Below, piece after piece: positions 1 through 8,432 of a DNA stretch of 64,000 nucleotides. Location of the stretch: the NCBI RefSeq assembly GCF_002899945.2, contig NZ_PPEG02000011.1, positions 192,119 to 256,118 of the forward strand, written 5' to 3'. Origin of the DNA: Chryseobacterium viscerum (GTDB lineage: Bacteria; Bacteroidota; Bacteroidia; Flavobacteriales; Weeksellaceae). Each line of letters starts with the position of its first letter. Position 1 is the first letter of the stretch. The notes beneath the pieces are model-generated. The model made no database searches. It was not told the DNA's origin and saw nothing but the letters and a program-made list of their open reading frames with translations. A program made the position numbers and the translations under genes.

Positions 1-1
1 A

Positions 2-2104
2 ACCGTTCCCAATGCTAAAGTTAATGTTTTAGGGAATTTGGGGAAAGATTATGATCTTTCAAAATTTGACAACAAAGACGGAGAAATTACGATCGTTACT
101 TATGAAGGTTTTAATAATATCGGGTTTTCATCAGAAATAACCGAAGAACTTTCTTCAAAATTCAGCTACATCTCTACAAGCGAACTGAAAGGTGTTACCA
201 ATACGGAAAGGGACATCCAAATTGAACTTCAGAAAGAAAAGGAGATTGAGGGAAAAATGAAGCGTGGAAAGATCTATGATTGGGAAGATTTTGGATTCGA
301 CCATTTGACTTACGATGAAGTTCACAATGCGAATCATATAGTAGGAAAAGTAAAAATTGAAGACCGAAGATTTGCTTCAGATTTTAGAAGCCAAAACCAA
401 CAGACCTCCAAATTAGGAATCAATACATGGATGGCTGCGCAATACATTCAAGACAAAAATGATGGCAGAAATGTAACACTACTTTCCGCAACACCCTTTA
501 CCAACAAGCCTTTGGAATATTATTCCATTCTTTCTTTAATAGCAAATAAACGTTTGGAAGAATCGGGATATTTCAACGTTAATACATTCTTCGAGACCTT
601 TATGGAAGCGGATAATGATATGGAAATTGACGCAAAAGGAGATGTGAAGTTTAAAGCCAATGTCCGGAGATTTAAAAACAATTCGCTGTTTCAGCAATTA
701 CTTTCGGAATTCATTGATATAAAAGGAGAAGAAGATAATCCTGAATTGATTCGTCCCAACAAAATCAACAAAGAGTATAAAATTGAGCAGAATGATCTGA
801 AAAAAGAACAATATGACTTACTCAATGAAAATTTTAGTGAAACAGAAAAAGGAGCAATTCTAACGCATATTCTTAATGCAAGATTAATTGCGATTTCGCC
901 GTATCTATCACCATATTATGATGATGAAGAGCCTTCTCTAAAAGAATTTGTAGAAAATTCTCCGAAGCTGAAACAGACGATGGATTTAATTTATCAGAAT
1001 AAAAAAGATCTTCCAGAATCCGGACAAATCATTTATTCTGAATTGGCGGTAGCTCAATTTCCGAAATTAAAAGAATATCTCATTTCAGAAATTGGTTACA
1101 AACCCGAAGAAATCGGAATTATTACCGGAGCTACCAGTAAAAATCAAAGAATTGCTGTTCAAAATGATTTTAATGAAGGAAAAATAAAAGTAGTTATTGG
1201 TAGTGAAGCCATTCAGGAAGGAATGAACCTTCAGGAGAATACAACGGATGTATATATGCTAACATTACCCTACAATTTCACTTCTTTGCGACAGGTGGAA
1301 GGACGGGCGTGGAGGCAAGGAAATAAAAACGAAAATGTGAGAATCAATTTTATGCTGACGAATGACAGTATTGATGTTTTTATGCTTCAAAAACTGCAAT
1401 CCAAACAGGCCAGATATTTAGAAGCGATGAAAAAAGGAGCCGATGTTTTGGATATTTCGGATATCAGTACACAAGAGCTTAAAACGTCTATCATTACAAA
1501 TCCGGAAACCAGAGCCAATATTGAAATCGAATTGATAAAAAAAAGGATTGAAAGTGAGAAAAATAAACATTTGGCCGATAGTGCTTTTGTTTTGAGAAAG
1601 TATGAAGACTTCTTGAAAGTGAAGGAACTGGTGACCAAAGCTGAGCATTCATATAATAGAATTGAAGGCTATTCAAAAAGTGGCGATGGAAATTCTGAAT
1701 ATTGGGCAACCCAATTGCAATCTTATCAAAAAACAATCGATCTGCATAAAACTCAAGTTCAAGAAGTAATTGAAAATCTCGCTGCAAAAGGGGTTAATGT
1801 TGCCGAAATTGCGAAGCAAACTAAAGCTGCTGAAGAGAAGATTTCTGAAATGGATAAAAAGTTGGAAGAACTACCCGAAACGAAAGAGAATCTAATAGCA
1901 AAATATAAAATTGAAAAACAGAATAATTCCAACAACTCGAAGACTGACTTCAAATCAGAACGAGCAGCCGAAAACAAAATGATTTTCAAATTAGATAATG
2001 AAGCTTCAATTACATCTTCTAAACCTGAGAATTTATTGAATTATTTAAATATAATGAGAGAAGGCGAAAATTATGAAAATTCATATTTAGGTAAAAGGCG
2101 ATAA
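2..2104 (+). CDS. SF2/SNF2-type helicase, C-terminal part (5' end outside window)
   Basis: The frame is open from base 2, so the TTG at 38 is not a real start and this is the C-terminal part of a larger protein. Counting from base 38, DEVH (residues 93-96) is helicase motif II, LSATPF (about 149) is motif III, GSEAIQEGMNLQ is motif V and QVEGRAWRQGN is motif VI. A charged, probably coiled-coil tail follows from about residue 500. Proteins of this kind, often with an N-terminal N6-adenine methylase domain, are typical cargo of integrative conjugative elements and plasmids in Bacteroidota. The methylase half cannot be seen here. Its place beside a serine recombinase and a tRNA supports a mobile-element origin. 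The helicase call is firm; the exact subfamily is inferred. Confidence 0.85.
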   Translation, partial: TVPNAKVNVLGNLGKDYDLSKFDNKDGEITIVTYEGFNNIGFSSEITEELSSKFSYISTSELKGVTNTERDIQIELQKEKEIEGKMKRGKIYDWEDFGFDHLTYDEVHNANHIVGKVKIEDRRFASDFRSQNQQTSKLGINTWMAAQYIQDKNDGRNVTLLSATPFTNKPLEYYSILSLIANKRLEESGYFNVNTFFETFMEADNDMEIDAKGDVKFKANVRRFKNNSLFQQLLSEFIDIKGEEDNPELIRPNKINKEYKIEQNDLKKEQYDLLNENFSETEKGAILTHILNARLIAISPYLSPYYDDEEPSLKEFVENSPKLKQTMDLIYQNKKDLPESGQIIYSELAVAQFPKLKEYLISEIGYKPEEIGIITGATSKNQRIAVQNDFNEGKIKVVIGSEAIQEGMNLQENTTDVYMLTLPYNFTSLRQVEGRAWRQGNKNENVRINFMLTNDSIDVFMLQKLQSKQARYLEAMKKGADVLDISDISTQELKTSIITNPETRANIEIELIKKRIESEKNKHLADSAFVLRKYEDFLKVKELVTKAEHSYNRIEGYSKSGDGNSEYWATQLQSYQKTIDLHKTQVQEVIENLAAKGVNVAEIAKQTKAAEEKISEMDKKLEELPETKENLIAKYKIEKQNNSNNSKTDFKSERAAENKMIFKLDNEASITSSKPENLLNYLNIMREGENYENSYLGKRR

Positions 2105-2174
2105 AAGTTAACTAAGTTTTTAATAATTTTTGAGTTGTCCTTTGATTAGCTAATATAGTTAGGTCTTACCAAAA

Positions 2175-2351
2175 ATGATTACTTGCCGAGCAGATTTTAC
2201 TTGCAAAGACTTCTATGATGAGGTTCATGCTATCCACTACAAAAGATTAGAAAACGCGTTGTTATCTAATCTTTTTGGAATTAAGATGATATCAGATTGT
2301 AGAACACTTTCTCCTAGCCTTAAATGCAGCTATTTTAAAAGATTAAAATAA
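2175..2351 (+). CDS. Possible small ORF, 58 aa, unknown
   Basis: An ATG-to-TAA frame of 58 codons sits between the helicase and the next small gene. It begins MITCRADFTCKDFYDEVH and has four cysteines. I do not recognise it, and no domain, signal peptide or membrane segment is visible. A hairpin (2241-2275) lies inside it, which argues that the region may be regulatory rather than coding. It could be a decayed gene fragment. Confidence 0.2.
   Translation: MITCRADFTCKDFYDEVHAIHYKRLENALLSNLFGIKMISDCRTLSPSLKCSYFKRLK
2241..2275. repeat. 11-bp inverted repeat with central AACGCGTT palindrome
   Basis: The arms AAAAGATTAGA (2241-2251) and TCTAATCTTTT (2265-2275) are perfectly complementary. The 13-base loop holds AACGCGTT, itself a palindrome. 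The right arm runs into a short T stretch. It may terminate the helicase transcript, or be a protein-binding or processing site of the mobile element. The sequence alone does not decide. Confidence 0.5.
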
Positions 2352-2612
2352 ATACATAGTTACAACACAATTCGTTCACTATTTAATCCAAACAAATACT
2401 TTTTAGCCCAAAATCAGTGTTTATCTATTTTTAATAATCTAGATTACTCTTGAATAGCCTCCCGCACCAAATCCATATAGTTTTATTCAAAAATATTATA
2501 GATTTTTATTGAATAATAGCACCGACAATTCTATTTCTTAAACTAATAAATCATCAGTGATAGTAGTAAGTTGAAATTGAGTTTAAAAGATTTCAGGTAG
2601 TAAAGATTAACA

Positions 2613-2834
2613 ATGGCTAAAAGGGAAATAATAAAATATCCGATTACTGAAAGCTCAAATAAATTTGAGTTGGAGTCGGTTATGAAATTTCAAGAATTGC
2701 CATTAAATGTAGCTATAAAAATGCTAAAGGATTCAGGCACTATCGTTTCAGACGACGAGGCTGCTGAAATTTTACTATTTTTTCATACACTCGTTAAAAT
2801 TACCATCAAGGAGTTTTTATCACCTGAAGATTAA
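2613..2834 (+). CDS. Small hypothetical protein of the mobile element, 73 aa
   Basis: A 73-residue ORF beginning MAKREIIKYP and ending 88 bp upstream of the serine recombinase, on the same strand. It is mildly acidic and predicted helical, with no signal peptide, membrane segment or recognised motif. The stretch VSDDEAAEILLFFHTLVKI looks like an amphipathic helix pair, which would suit a small regulator or recombination accessory factor, but that is only a guess from its position. I see no helix-turn-helix I would defend. It is probably a real gene because it is compact and adjoins the recombinase. Confidence 0.5.
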   Translation: MAKREIIKYPITESSNKFELESVMKFQELPLNVAIKMLKDSGTIVSDDEAAEILLFFHTLVKITIKEFLSPED

Positions 2835-2922
2835 TTCGTACTTTAGTGACTACAAAGTATTTAAATCTTACATTATTCTATTCTTGTAAAGGTTCTCTTA
2901 TTTCACTTTTAAATAAAAAATT

Positions 2923-4497
2923 ATGAAAGTTGCTGATTTATATATTCGCGTGTCAACTGACGAACAAGCAGATAAAGGGTATTCACAACGTGATCAGGAA
3001 GAGCGTTTACGCAAACATTGTTCTTCTCTGAACATAACGATTGACAAAATTATTTATGAAGATCATTCTGCCAAAACTTTTGAGAGGCCTGAATGGAAAA
3101 AATACCTTTTTAGTATTAGAAAAGGAAGAGGTTCTAGACAAAACAAATTCTTATTTTTCACAAAATGGGATCGATTTAGCCGTAATACCAGTGAGGCTTA
3201 TCAGATGATATCCAACCTTAATAAATTGTGTATTACGCCTCAGGCTATTGAACAACCGTTAGATTTACGTGTACCCGAAAATAAACTTTTGTTAGCAATA
3301 TATTTATCAACGCCTGAGGTGGAAAATGACAGGAGAGCATTGAATGTGACGTATGGGATGAGAAGAGCGATTAAAGAGGGTAGAATGATGGGTATCGCTC
3401 CATATGGCTATATTAACAGATGTACACAGGACGGCCGTAAGTATGTAGCGGTTAAAGAACCTGAAGCAACAAACATGATATGGGCCTTTAAGCAGGTGGC
3501 GAAAGGACATCTGCCTACAGCAGTTATTTTAAAAGAAATGAACAGGAGAGAAGGCAGAAAGCTGACGAAAAATTCATTTATGGATGGTTTGAGAAATATA
3601 GCGTACTGCGGAAAATTATTTCTAAAGGCATATAACGATGAGGAGGAAAAAATTGTTGAAGGAAAACATGAAGCACTGATCTCTGAAGAACTTTTCATGA
3701 AAGTTCAAAGGGTTCTTCATCGTAAAAGTAATAAGGATGCTTTCTTACCAGCAGGAAGGATAATAAATGAAGAACGTTATCCTTTGAGGGGATTACTATT
3801 ATGCCCACAATGCAATAAAACTCTTACTGCCAGTAGTGCTAAGGGAAGAAGCAAGCATTACTATTATTACCATTGTACAACCTCATGTGGTTTCAGGCAT
3901 AATTCTGAAATAGTTAATGATCTTTTTGTCGAAGAATTATCAAAATTTAGATTCAGCATCGGTGCTGAGAAAATATTGAAAACAATTTTAGAACAGAACT
4001 TTTCAATAGCTTCAAATGGTCTAAATGATGAGAGAAAGGTTTTGCAAAATAAACTTAATGCTATTGAAGGAAGAATTGACAAAGCAAGAGATATGTATCT
4101 TGAAGATAAATTGGATGAAGAAGATTTTAAGAGAATTAAAATGAAGTATAAAGTGGAAATTGAAGATATCAACTTTAAATTAAATTCATTAAAAAATTCT
4201 GGTCATACTGATGATATTGAGAAGAAGATGACTCAAGCATTAAATGCCATTGTCAACATCTCTGAAAGATATAATAACGCAAGTACAATTGACAAGCGCG
4301 CAATTGTTGGTTTGATATATCCTGAAAAGTTAACTTTCGACGGTGAGTATTTTCAAACCACAAAAATCAACAGTTTAGCTGGCAATATCGCCTTGATTAA
4401 CAAAGAGTTAGGAAATAAAAAAAACCGACAAAGAAGTGAAAAAACTTCAAATGTCGGTCTTGTGACCTCGACAGGATTCAAACCTGTAACCTTCTGA
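2923..4497 (+). CDS. Large serine recombinase (element integrase), overlaps tRNA-Arg
   Basis: A 524-aa site-specific recombinase that cuts and rejoins DNA through a serine. The N-terminal resolvase domain starts LYIRVSTDEQ, with Ser11 as nucleophile, and contains KWDRFSRNTSEAY. A recombinase domain follows, then a zinc ribbon beginning CPQC (Cys294/Cys297) with further cysteines in HCTTSCG. A charged coiled coil lies at about residues 370-430. These are the parts of large serine integrases of phages and conjugative elements. The last codons (peptide TSTGFKPVTF) lie antisense to the 3' half of tRNA-Arg, overlapping it by 35 bp (4463-4497). Such tRNA-derived integrase tails arise when the element integrates into the tRNA 3' end. 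It is very likely the integrase of the element to its left. Confidence 0.93.
   Translation: MKVADLYIRVSTDEQADKGYSQRDQEERLRKHCSSLNITIDKIIYEDHSAKTFERPEWKKYLFSIRKGRGSRQNKFLFFTKWDRFSRNTSEAYQMISNLNKLCITPQAIEQPLDLRVPENKLLLAIYLSTPEVENDRRALNVTYGMRRAIKEGRMMGIAPYGYINRCTQDGRKYVAVKEPEATNMIWAFKQVAKGHLPTAVILKEMNRREGRKLTKNSFMDGLRNIAYCGKLFLKAYNDEEEKIVEGKHEALISEELFMKVQRVLHRKSNKDAFLPAGRIINEERYPLRGLLLCPQCNKTLTASSAKGRSKHYYYYHCTTSCGFRHNSEIVNDLFVEELSKFRFSIGAEKILKTILEQNFSIASNGLNDERKVLQNKLNAIEGRIDKARDMYLEDKLDEEDFKRIKMKYKVEIEDINFKLNSLKNSGHTDDIEKKMTQALNAIVNISERYNNASTIDKRAIVGLIYPEKLTFDGEYFQTTKINSLAGNIALINKELGNKKNRQRSEKTSNVGLVTSTGFKPVTF
4414..4458 (-). terminator. Rho-independent terminator of tRNA-Arg, inside the recombinase gene
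   Basis: Read on the minus strand just past the tRNA 3' end, ACCGACA (4458-4452) pairs with TGTCGGT (4430-4424), with an inner GAAGT/ACTTC stem. Eight T residues then follow. This is a good intrinsic terminator for the tRNA. It lies wholly within the recombinase coding sequence, on the element side of the junction. Confidence 0.75.
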
Positions 4498-4536
4498 GCC
4501 GTAATCAGATGCGCTATTCAGTTGCGCCACGAGGCC
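4463..4536 (-). tRNA. tRNA-Arg (anticodon ACG)
   Basis: Read on the minus strand, the acceptor 5' arm GGCCTCG (4536-4530) pairs with CGAGGTC (4470-4464), with A at 4463 as discriminator. The D arm is GCGC/GCGC. The anticodon stem TCTGA/TCAGA encloses loop TTACGGC with anticodon ACG, which reads CGU as arginine. The T arm ACAGG-TTTGAAT-CCTGT is canonical. CCA is not encoded. The 3' half is shared with the C-terminal codons of the serine recombinase, so this gene is probably the attachment site. Confidence 0.95.
4464..4497. other. Probable attachment (att) region in the tRNA-Arg 3' end
   Basis: The recombinase gene ends inside the tRNA T-arm and acceptor region. Everything to the left looks like mobile-element cargo, and everything to the right looks like chromosome. 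The crossover core should lie in this overlap, with a second copy of the tRNA 3' end at the other end of the element, outside the window. Exact core limits cannot be set from one end alone. Confidence 0.55.
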
Positions 4537-4564
4537 TTGTGTTACCTTGTTGTTTAAAGGTTTG

Positions 4565-4572
4565 CAAATATA
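4565..4572 (-). promoter_or_regulatory. Likely promoter -7 element of tRNA-Arg
   Basis: The minus strand reads TATATTTG, matching the Bacteroidota -7 consensus TAnnTTTG, 28 bases before the mature tRNA 5' end. No good -33 TTTG is visible, so the assignment rests on the -7 box and position. Confidence 0.45.
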
Positions 4573-4596
4573 GCACTTTTTTCCGTTCTTTGAAAG

Positions 4597-5643
4597 ATGA
4601 AACAGAAAATTTTACTTTTATTTACGGTATTTTCGCTAATAGCCTGTAAAAGAGAATCAAAAATTTCGTCCTCAGATTGGACAAATATCTCAGGTCGTAC
4701 CCAATTTAAGGAACATGATGGAGTCTTGGAGCTAAAATCCGGGAATTTCACTTATAATTTTAAGCAAAATCAAACTCCTTTTAAGAAAATAATTCTGCTG
4801 AATGCAAGTATGGCTGGGTATATTTCAGAGTTGGGAGCGGAAAATTTGATCATAGGGGTTTCAAGTCCGGAATATATTTATTCGGAAAAAATACTGAGTC
4901 TGCTTAAAGAAGGGAAAATCCAGAATGTAGGAAGCGAGCAGAAATATGATGTGGAAAAGATCATCTCCATGAAACCGGATGCTATTTTTACCAATCATAT
5001 TGCCAGTTTTGACAATACTTATGAACTGTTGAAAAATAACGGAATTCAGGTTATATTCCTGGATGAATATATGGAACAGCAGCCATTAGAAAAAACGGCT
5101 TATATCAAACTTTTTGGAGAATTTTTAGGAAAAGAAAAAGAGGCAGAAGCTAAATATCAGGAAGTTGAGAAAAACTATAGTGAGCTGAAAAAACTGGCTT
5201 CAACAGCAAAAGAAAAACCGGTTGTCCTGGCTAATGAAATGTATGGAGATGTGTGGTATCTTCCGGGTGGAAATACTTCCGTTGCTCATTATATTTCTGA
5301 TGCCAATGCCAATTATATCATGAAGGATAATAAAGATGAAAAAGCTTTGACAATGAGCTTTGAGGAAGTCTATGCAAAAGCAGGGGGTGTTCAGTATTGG
5401 GTGAATGCAGGAAGCCATACTTCCAAAAAAGAAATGCTGGGCATGAATCCTTTCTATGGGAAGCTTGATGTCTTCAATAAAGGAAAAATATACACTATTG
5501 CAGGAAAAGAGAAGCTGAAAGCGAATGATTTCTTCGAAAGTGGCGTGGTAAGAGCAGATTTGATCCTTAAAGATTACATTAAGATCTTCCATCCAGAGCT
5601 TTTACCCGATTATCAGCTTACTTATATGAAAGAATTGCAGTAA
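4597..5643 (+). CDS. ABC-transporter substrate-binding lipoprotein (BtuF/FecB-like)
   Basis: A 348-aa lipoprotein: the signal peptide ends LIAC with Cys17 as the lipidated residue, so the mature protein is membrane-anchored. The body has the helix-linked two-lobe pattern of cluster III periplasmic binding proteins for cobalamin, haem or ferric siderophores, including the region VEKIISMKPDAIF and a long central alpha-helix rich in K and E (about residues 165-200). No permease or ATPase gene is adjacent, so the partner transporter must be elsewhere and the ligand stays open. It starts 60 bp to the right of the tRNA, on the chromosome side, and is probably transcribed alone or with mtgA downstream. 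Confidence 0.8.
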   Translation: MKQKILLLFTVFSLIACKRESKISSSDWTNISGRTQFKEHDGVLELKSGNFTYNFKQNQTPFKKIILLNASMAGYISELGAENLIIGVSSPEYIYSEKILSLLKEGKIQNVGSEQKYDVEKIISMKPDAIFTNHIASFDNTYELLKNNGIQVIFLDEYMEQQPLEKTAYIKLFGEFLGKEKEAEAKYQEVEKNYSELKKLASTAKEKPVVLANEMYGDVWYLPGGNTSVAHYISDANANYIMKDNKDEKALTMSFEEVYAKAGGVQYWVNAGSHTSKKEMLGMNPFYGKLDVFNKGKIYTIAGKEKLKANDFFESGVVRADLILKDYIKIFHPELLPDYQLTYMKELQ

Positions 5644-5666
5644 CTCATACTATTTGCTTATTTTTG
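5635..5666 (+). promoter_or_regulatory. Candidate mtgA promoter
   Basis: TTG (5635-5637) is separated by 21 bases from TATTTTTG (5659-5666), fitting the Bacteroidota -33/-7 pattern. Transcription would begin about 10-15 bases before the ATG at 5686, giving a short leader. Confidence 0.45.
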
Positions 5667-5685
5667 CCTTTCCTTTTTATAGATT

Positions 5686-6330
5686 ATGTGGAAAAAAATT
5701 AAACAGCTTATCTTCATCGTTCTTGTTCTGAATGTTGTTTTTATTATATGGGGTAGATTTTTTAATCCTCCTATAACGATTACCCAGATAGGAGGGCTTT
5801 TTGAATACGGAAAACTACACAGAGATTATATTTCCTATGACGAGATGGGAAGCAATGTGAAAAAGGCTGTGATAGCCTCTGAAGATCAGAAATTCTTTGA
5901 TCATGACGGTTTCGATTATACAGCCATCGAAAAAGCCATGAAATATAATGAGAAAGGCAAAAAAGTAAGAGGGGGAAGCACGATTTCCCAGCAGACTGCT
6001 AAAAATGTTTTTCTTTGGCAGGGAAGAAGCTGGGTGAGAAAAGGACTGGAAGCAGTCTATACTTTTATCATCGAAAAAGTGTGGAGCAAAGATATTATCC
6101 TTGAAAGATACCTGAATTCCATTGAAATGGGGCAGGGAGTATTTGGGGTAGAAGCCGCTGCGCAATATTATTTTGGAAAACCATCTAAAGATCTAAGTGC
6201 TTCAGATGCAGCCTGGATTGCTGCTGTATTGCCTAATCCAAAGAAATATGATCCTAAAAATCCATCTCCCTATTTGAGAAAGAAACATAATTGGATTATG
6301 AGACAGATGAGGAATGTGAGTTTGAAATAG
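5686..6330 (+). CDS. mtgA: Monofunctional peptidoglycan glycosyltransferase MtgA
   Basis: A 214-aa GT51 glycosyltransferase that polymerises lipid II into glycan strands at the outer face of the inner membrane. One N-terminal membrane helix (residues 7-22) anchors it. The conserved motif IASEDQKFFDHDGFD carries the catalytic Glu66. GGSTISQQTAKNVFLW and the second motif ERYLNSIEMGQGVFGVEAAA are both intact. There is no transpeptidase domain, and the length matches the monofunctional MtgA family. The gene ends 13 bp before the next ORF, so the two may be co-transcribed. Confidence 0.95.
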   Translation: MWKKIKQLIFIVLVLNVVFIIWGRFFNPPITITQIGGLFEYGKLHRDYISYDEMGSNVKKAVIASEDQKFFDHDGFDYTAIEKAMKYNEKGKKVRGGSTISQQTAKNVFLWQGRSWVRKGLEAVYTFIIEKVWSKDIILERYLNSIEMGQGVFGVEAAAQYYFGKPSKDLSASDAAWIAAVLPNPKKYDPKNPSPYLRKKHNWIMRQMRNVSLK

Positions 6331-6343
6331 TATCTTTGTACTA

Positions 6344-8374
6344 ATGAAATTCTTTAATTCCAGCACAAACTTTGAGTCAGTTCTTAAAAAATATTTTTCT
6401 TTTAAGAATGAAACCCTTTCTTTAGAACCCTTTGCAGAGTTTTTAGAGACGATCAAAGAAGCAGACTTTACAGATGTGCTCAATTTTTTCAGAAGCAATC
6501 CTAATTTTGCCGAGAACTTTAAACATTATATTCACAATATTTTTAGGGGAAGACCATTCAATCTTTCACTGACGGAAGCTAATATTCTTTCAGAAAATGC
6601 CTTCTTTCCGGAACTTAAAAAAAGAATTCTGAACAAGGTTTTACCACCCGTTGAAAATGAAAAAACGGTGTGGTATATGATTGATAATGTCAGTCTTAGA
6701 CCCAATAAGGATTTAAAATATCTTCACAATCTTCCTGAAAATGAGATTGATGAGTTTTTAAACATGCTAGGTGCTTCGGATTTTATTATCCGGCCCAACG
6801 TGAAAAAAGAGCTTATTTTCTCTATGAATATCCTTTCATGGAGGGTTACAGGGATGGCTATGGAAGTGGAAGTGGTGAGAATGGCTCCACAGTACAGGAA
6901 TTTACACAATCCGTTTCTAGCCCTTCAGAATGAGCTGGAAACATTAGCTGAAGATCTGGTAAAAGATCCTGAAATGCAGCTGCATTCTAAGGACAGCAGA
7001 TATAAGCAGATAAAAATCTATGCAGAACAATGCCAGGAGTTCGTTAATATTGCTTTTAAAAACTCAGCCAAATATGGTATTTCCGGAAAGATCAATCAGT
7101 CCCTGTTAAAGATTCGTCAGCAGACCGAAAGAATATATGAGATTGTTCAGCTCTTGGTTATTGATACCGACGAGGACGTTCTGATAAAGTCTAAGCAGTT
7201 GATCTTTAATATTCTAAATTATAAATCTCATAAAAATAATATTTCAGATCTCATCAACGACAGTACGAGGCTGATTTCCCATCTTATTACCAATCATACC
7301 GCAGAAGCCGGAACCCACTATATTACTTCTACAAGGAAAGAATATATGACCATGTTCTACAAAGCGAGTGGTGGTGGAATAATTGTAGGAGCACTTTGTG
7401 TTCTGAAAATGTTATATGGATACATTCCTGGGAGTGATTTTTCACATGCCTTTCTGTATTCCATGAACTACGCGATGGGATTCGTGATGATCTATCTGAT
7501 GGGGTTTACTCTTGCTACAAAACAGCCGGCTATGACGGCTGCTACGATGACAAAAGTATTATCTGAAGAAGGAAATGCCAAAAGAAATAATACGGATTTT
7601 GCCCATTTAGTTTCTAAATTATTCAGAAGTCAGTTCATTGCCTTTGTAGGAAATGTATTGCTTGCCTTTCCGATAGCACTCGCCATCATTTACGGGCTGG
7701 ATGTATTTTTCTCACAAAACCTTGCCGTAGAACGTTCTGATAAATTATTAAAAGATCTGGATCCTTTTAAATCAAAAGCAATTCTGCATGCAAGTATTGC
7801 AGGGTTCTATCTTTTCATTTCCGGAATTATTTCGGGGAATATCGGAAACAATTCTGTGTTTTATCAGATTCCTGAAAGAATTGCTAAAAACCTTTCGATA
7901 AGAAGCTTCTTTGGGAAAAAATTTGCGAAAGGGCTTTCAAAATATTATGCTAAAAACTGGCCGGGAATCATTTCCAATTTCTGGTTTGGTGTTTTTCTGG
8001 GAGCAACAGCTCCGGTAGGAATGTTTTTTGGACTGGATCTGGATATTAGACACATTACCTTTGCGGCAGGTAACTTTGCATTGGGACTGTATGGGAAAGA
8101 TTTTTCAGTAGATTCCTATACGTTCTGGATGTCTTTTATAACTGTATTCCTGATAGGTTTCTTTAACTTCCTGGTAAGTTTCAGTTTATCGATGTTTCTG
8201 GCATTCAGATCCAGAAAGATGAATTTCGGACAGGTAAGTGAGATCTATAAAGAAATTTTCAGATACTTTGCGAAGCATCCGCTGAAATTCTTCCTGCCAC
8301 TAAGCTCAGGACTGGATAAAAAAGCAGATGATTTGATGAGCAGTACCATTTCTAATAAATCAGAAGAACATTAA
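6344..8374 (+). CDS. Gcr / 'SpecificRecomb' family membrane protein
   Basis: A 676-aa protein resembling the family called site-specific recombinase (Gcr, Pfam SpecificRecomb). The N-terminal two thirds are soluble and helical. The C-terminal third has several membrane helices (for example GGGIIVGALCVLKMLYGYI, about residue 344) and the family stretch GFTLATKQPAMTAATMT. The recombinase name comes from early annotation; the membrane topology makes a DNA-recombining role doubtful, and there is no serine- or tyrosine-recombinase catalytic motif. A TATCTTTG box lies only 6 bases before the start, which may or may not be a promoter. It ends just before a strong bidirectional terminator. Confidence 0.75.
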   Translation: MKFFNSSTNFESVLKKYFSFKNETLSLEPFAEFLETIKEADFTDVLNFFRSNPNFAENFKHYIHNIFRGRPFNLSLTEANILSENAFFPELKKRILNKVLPPVENEKTVWYMIDNVSLRPNKDLKYLHNLPENEIDEFLNMLGASDFIIRPNVKKELIFSMNILSWRVTGMAMEVEVVRMAPQYRNLHNPFLALQNELETLAEDLVKDPEMQLHSKDSRYKQIKIYAEQCQEFVNIAFKNSAKYGISGKINQSLLKIRQQTERIYEIVQLLVIDTDEDVLIKSKQLIFNILNYKSHKNNISDLINDSTRLISHLITNHTAEAGTHYITSTRKEYMTMFYKASGGGIIVGALCVLKMLYGYIPGSDFSHAFLYSMNYAMGFVMIYLMGFTLATKQPAMTAATMTKVLSEEGNAKRNNTDFAHLVSKLFRSQFIAFVGNVLLAFPIALAIIYGLDVFFSQNLAVERSDKLLKDLDPFKSKAILHASIAGFYLFISGIISGNIGNNSVFYQIPERIAKNLSIRSFFGKKFAKGLSKYYAKNWPGIISNFWFGVFLGATAPVGMFFGLDLDIRHITFAAGNFALGLYGKDFSVDSYTFWMSFITVFLIGFFNFLVSFSLSMFLAFRSRKMNFGQVSEIYKEIFRYFAKHPLKFFLPLSSGLDKKADDLMSSTISNKSEEH

Positions 8375-8388
8375 TCGTATTTAAAATA

Positions 8389-8416
8389 AAAAATGCTACC
8401 CGAGGGTAGCATTTTT
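8389..8416. terminator. Strong bidirectional terminator
   Basis: AAAAATGCTACCC and GGGTAGCATTTTT form a perfect 13-bp stem with a GA loop. It ends the Gcr-type gene on the plus strand and the Cys-rich peptide gene (8433-8600) on the minus strand. Confidence 0.9.
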
Positions 8417-8432
8417 CTATAGATATTTATTT

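Larger units (their letters stand above)
2105..2612. other. 508-bp AT-rich spacer inside the mobile element
   Basis: No recognisable gene fills this spacer. It contains a possible 58-codon ORF at 2175-2351 and an A/T-rich inverted repeat at 2241-2275, listed separately. The rest is AT-rich with no clear promoter or terminator that I can defend. Confidence 0.5.

Noticed and set aside
5200..5592. 130-codon minus-strand ORF
   Set aside because: Antisense shadow of the substrate-binding lipoprotein gene, whose signal and fold are clear.
6344..8374. Gcr-type gene as an active site-specific recombinase
   Set aside because: The protein is multi-pass in its C-terminal third and has no serine or tyrosine recombinase catalytic residues; the name is historical.
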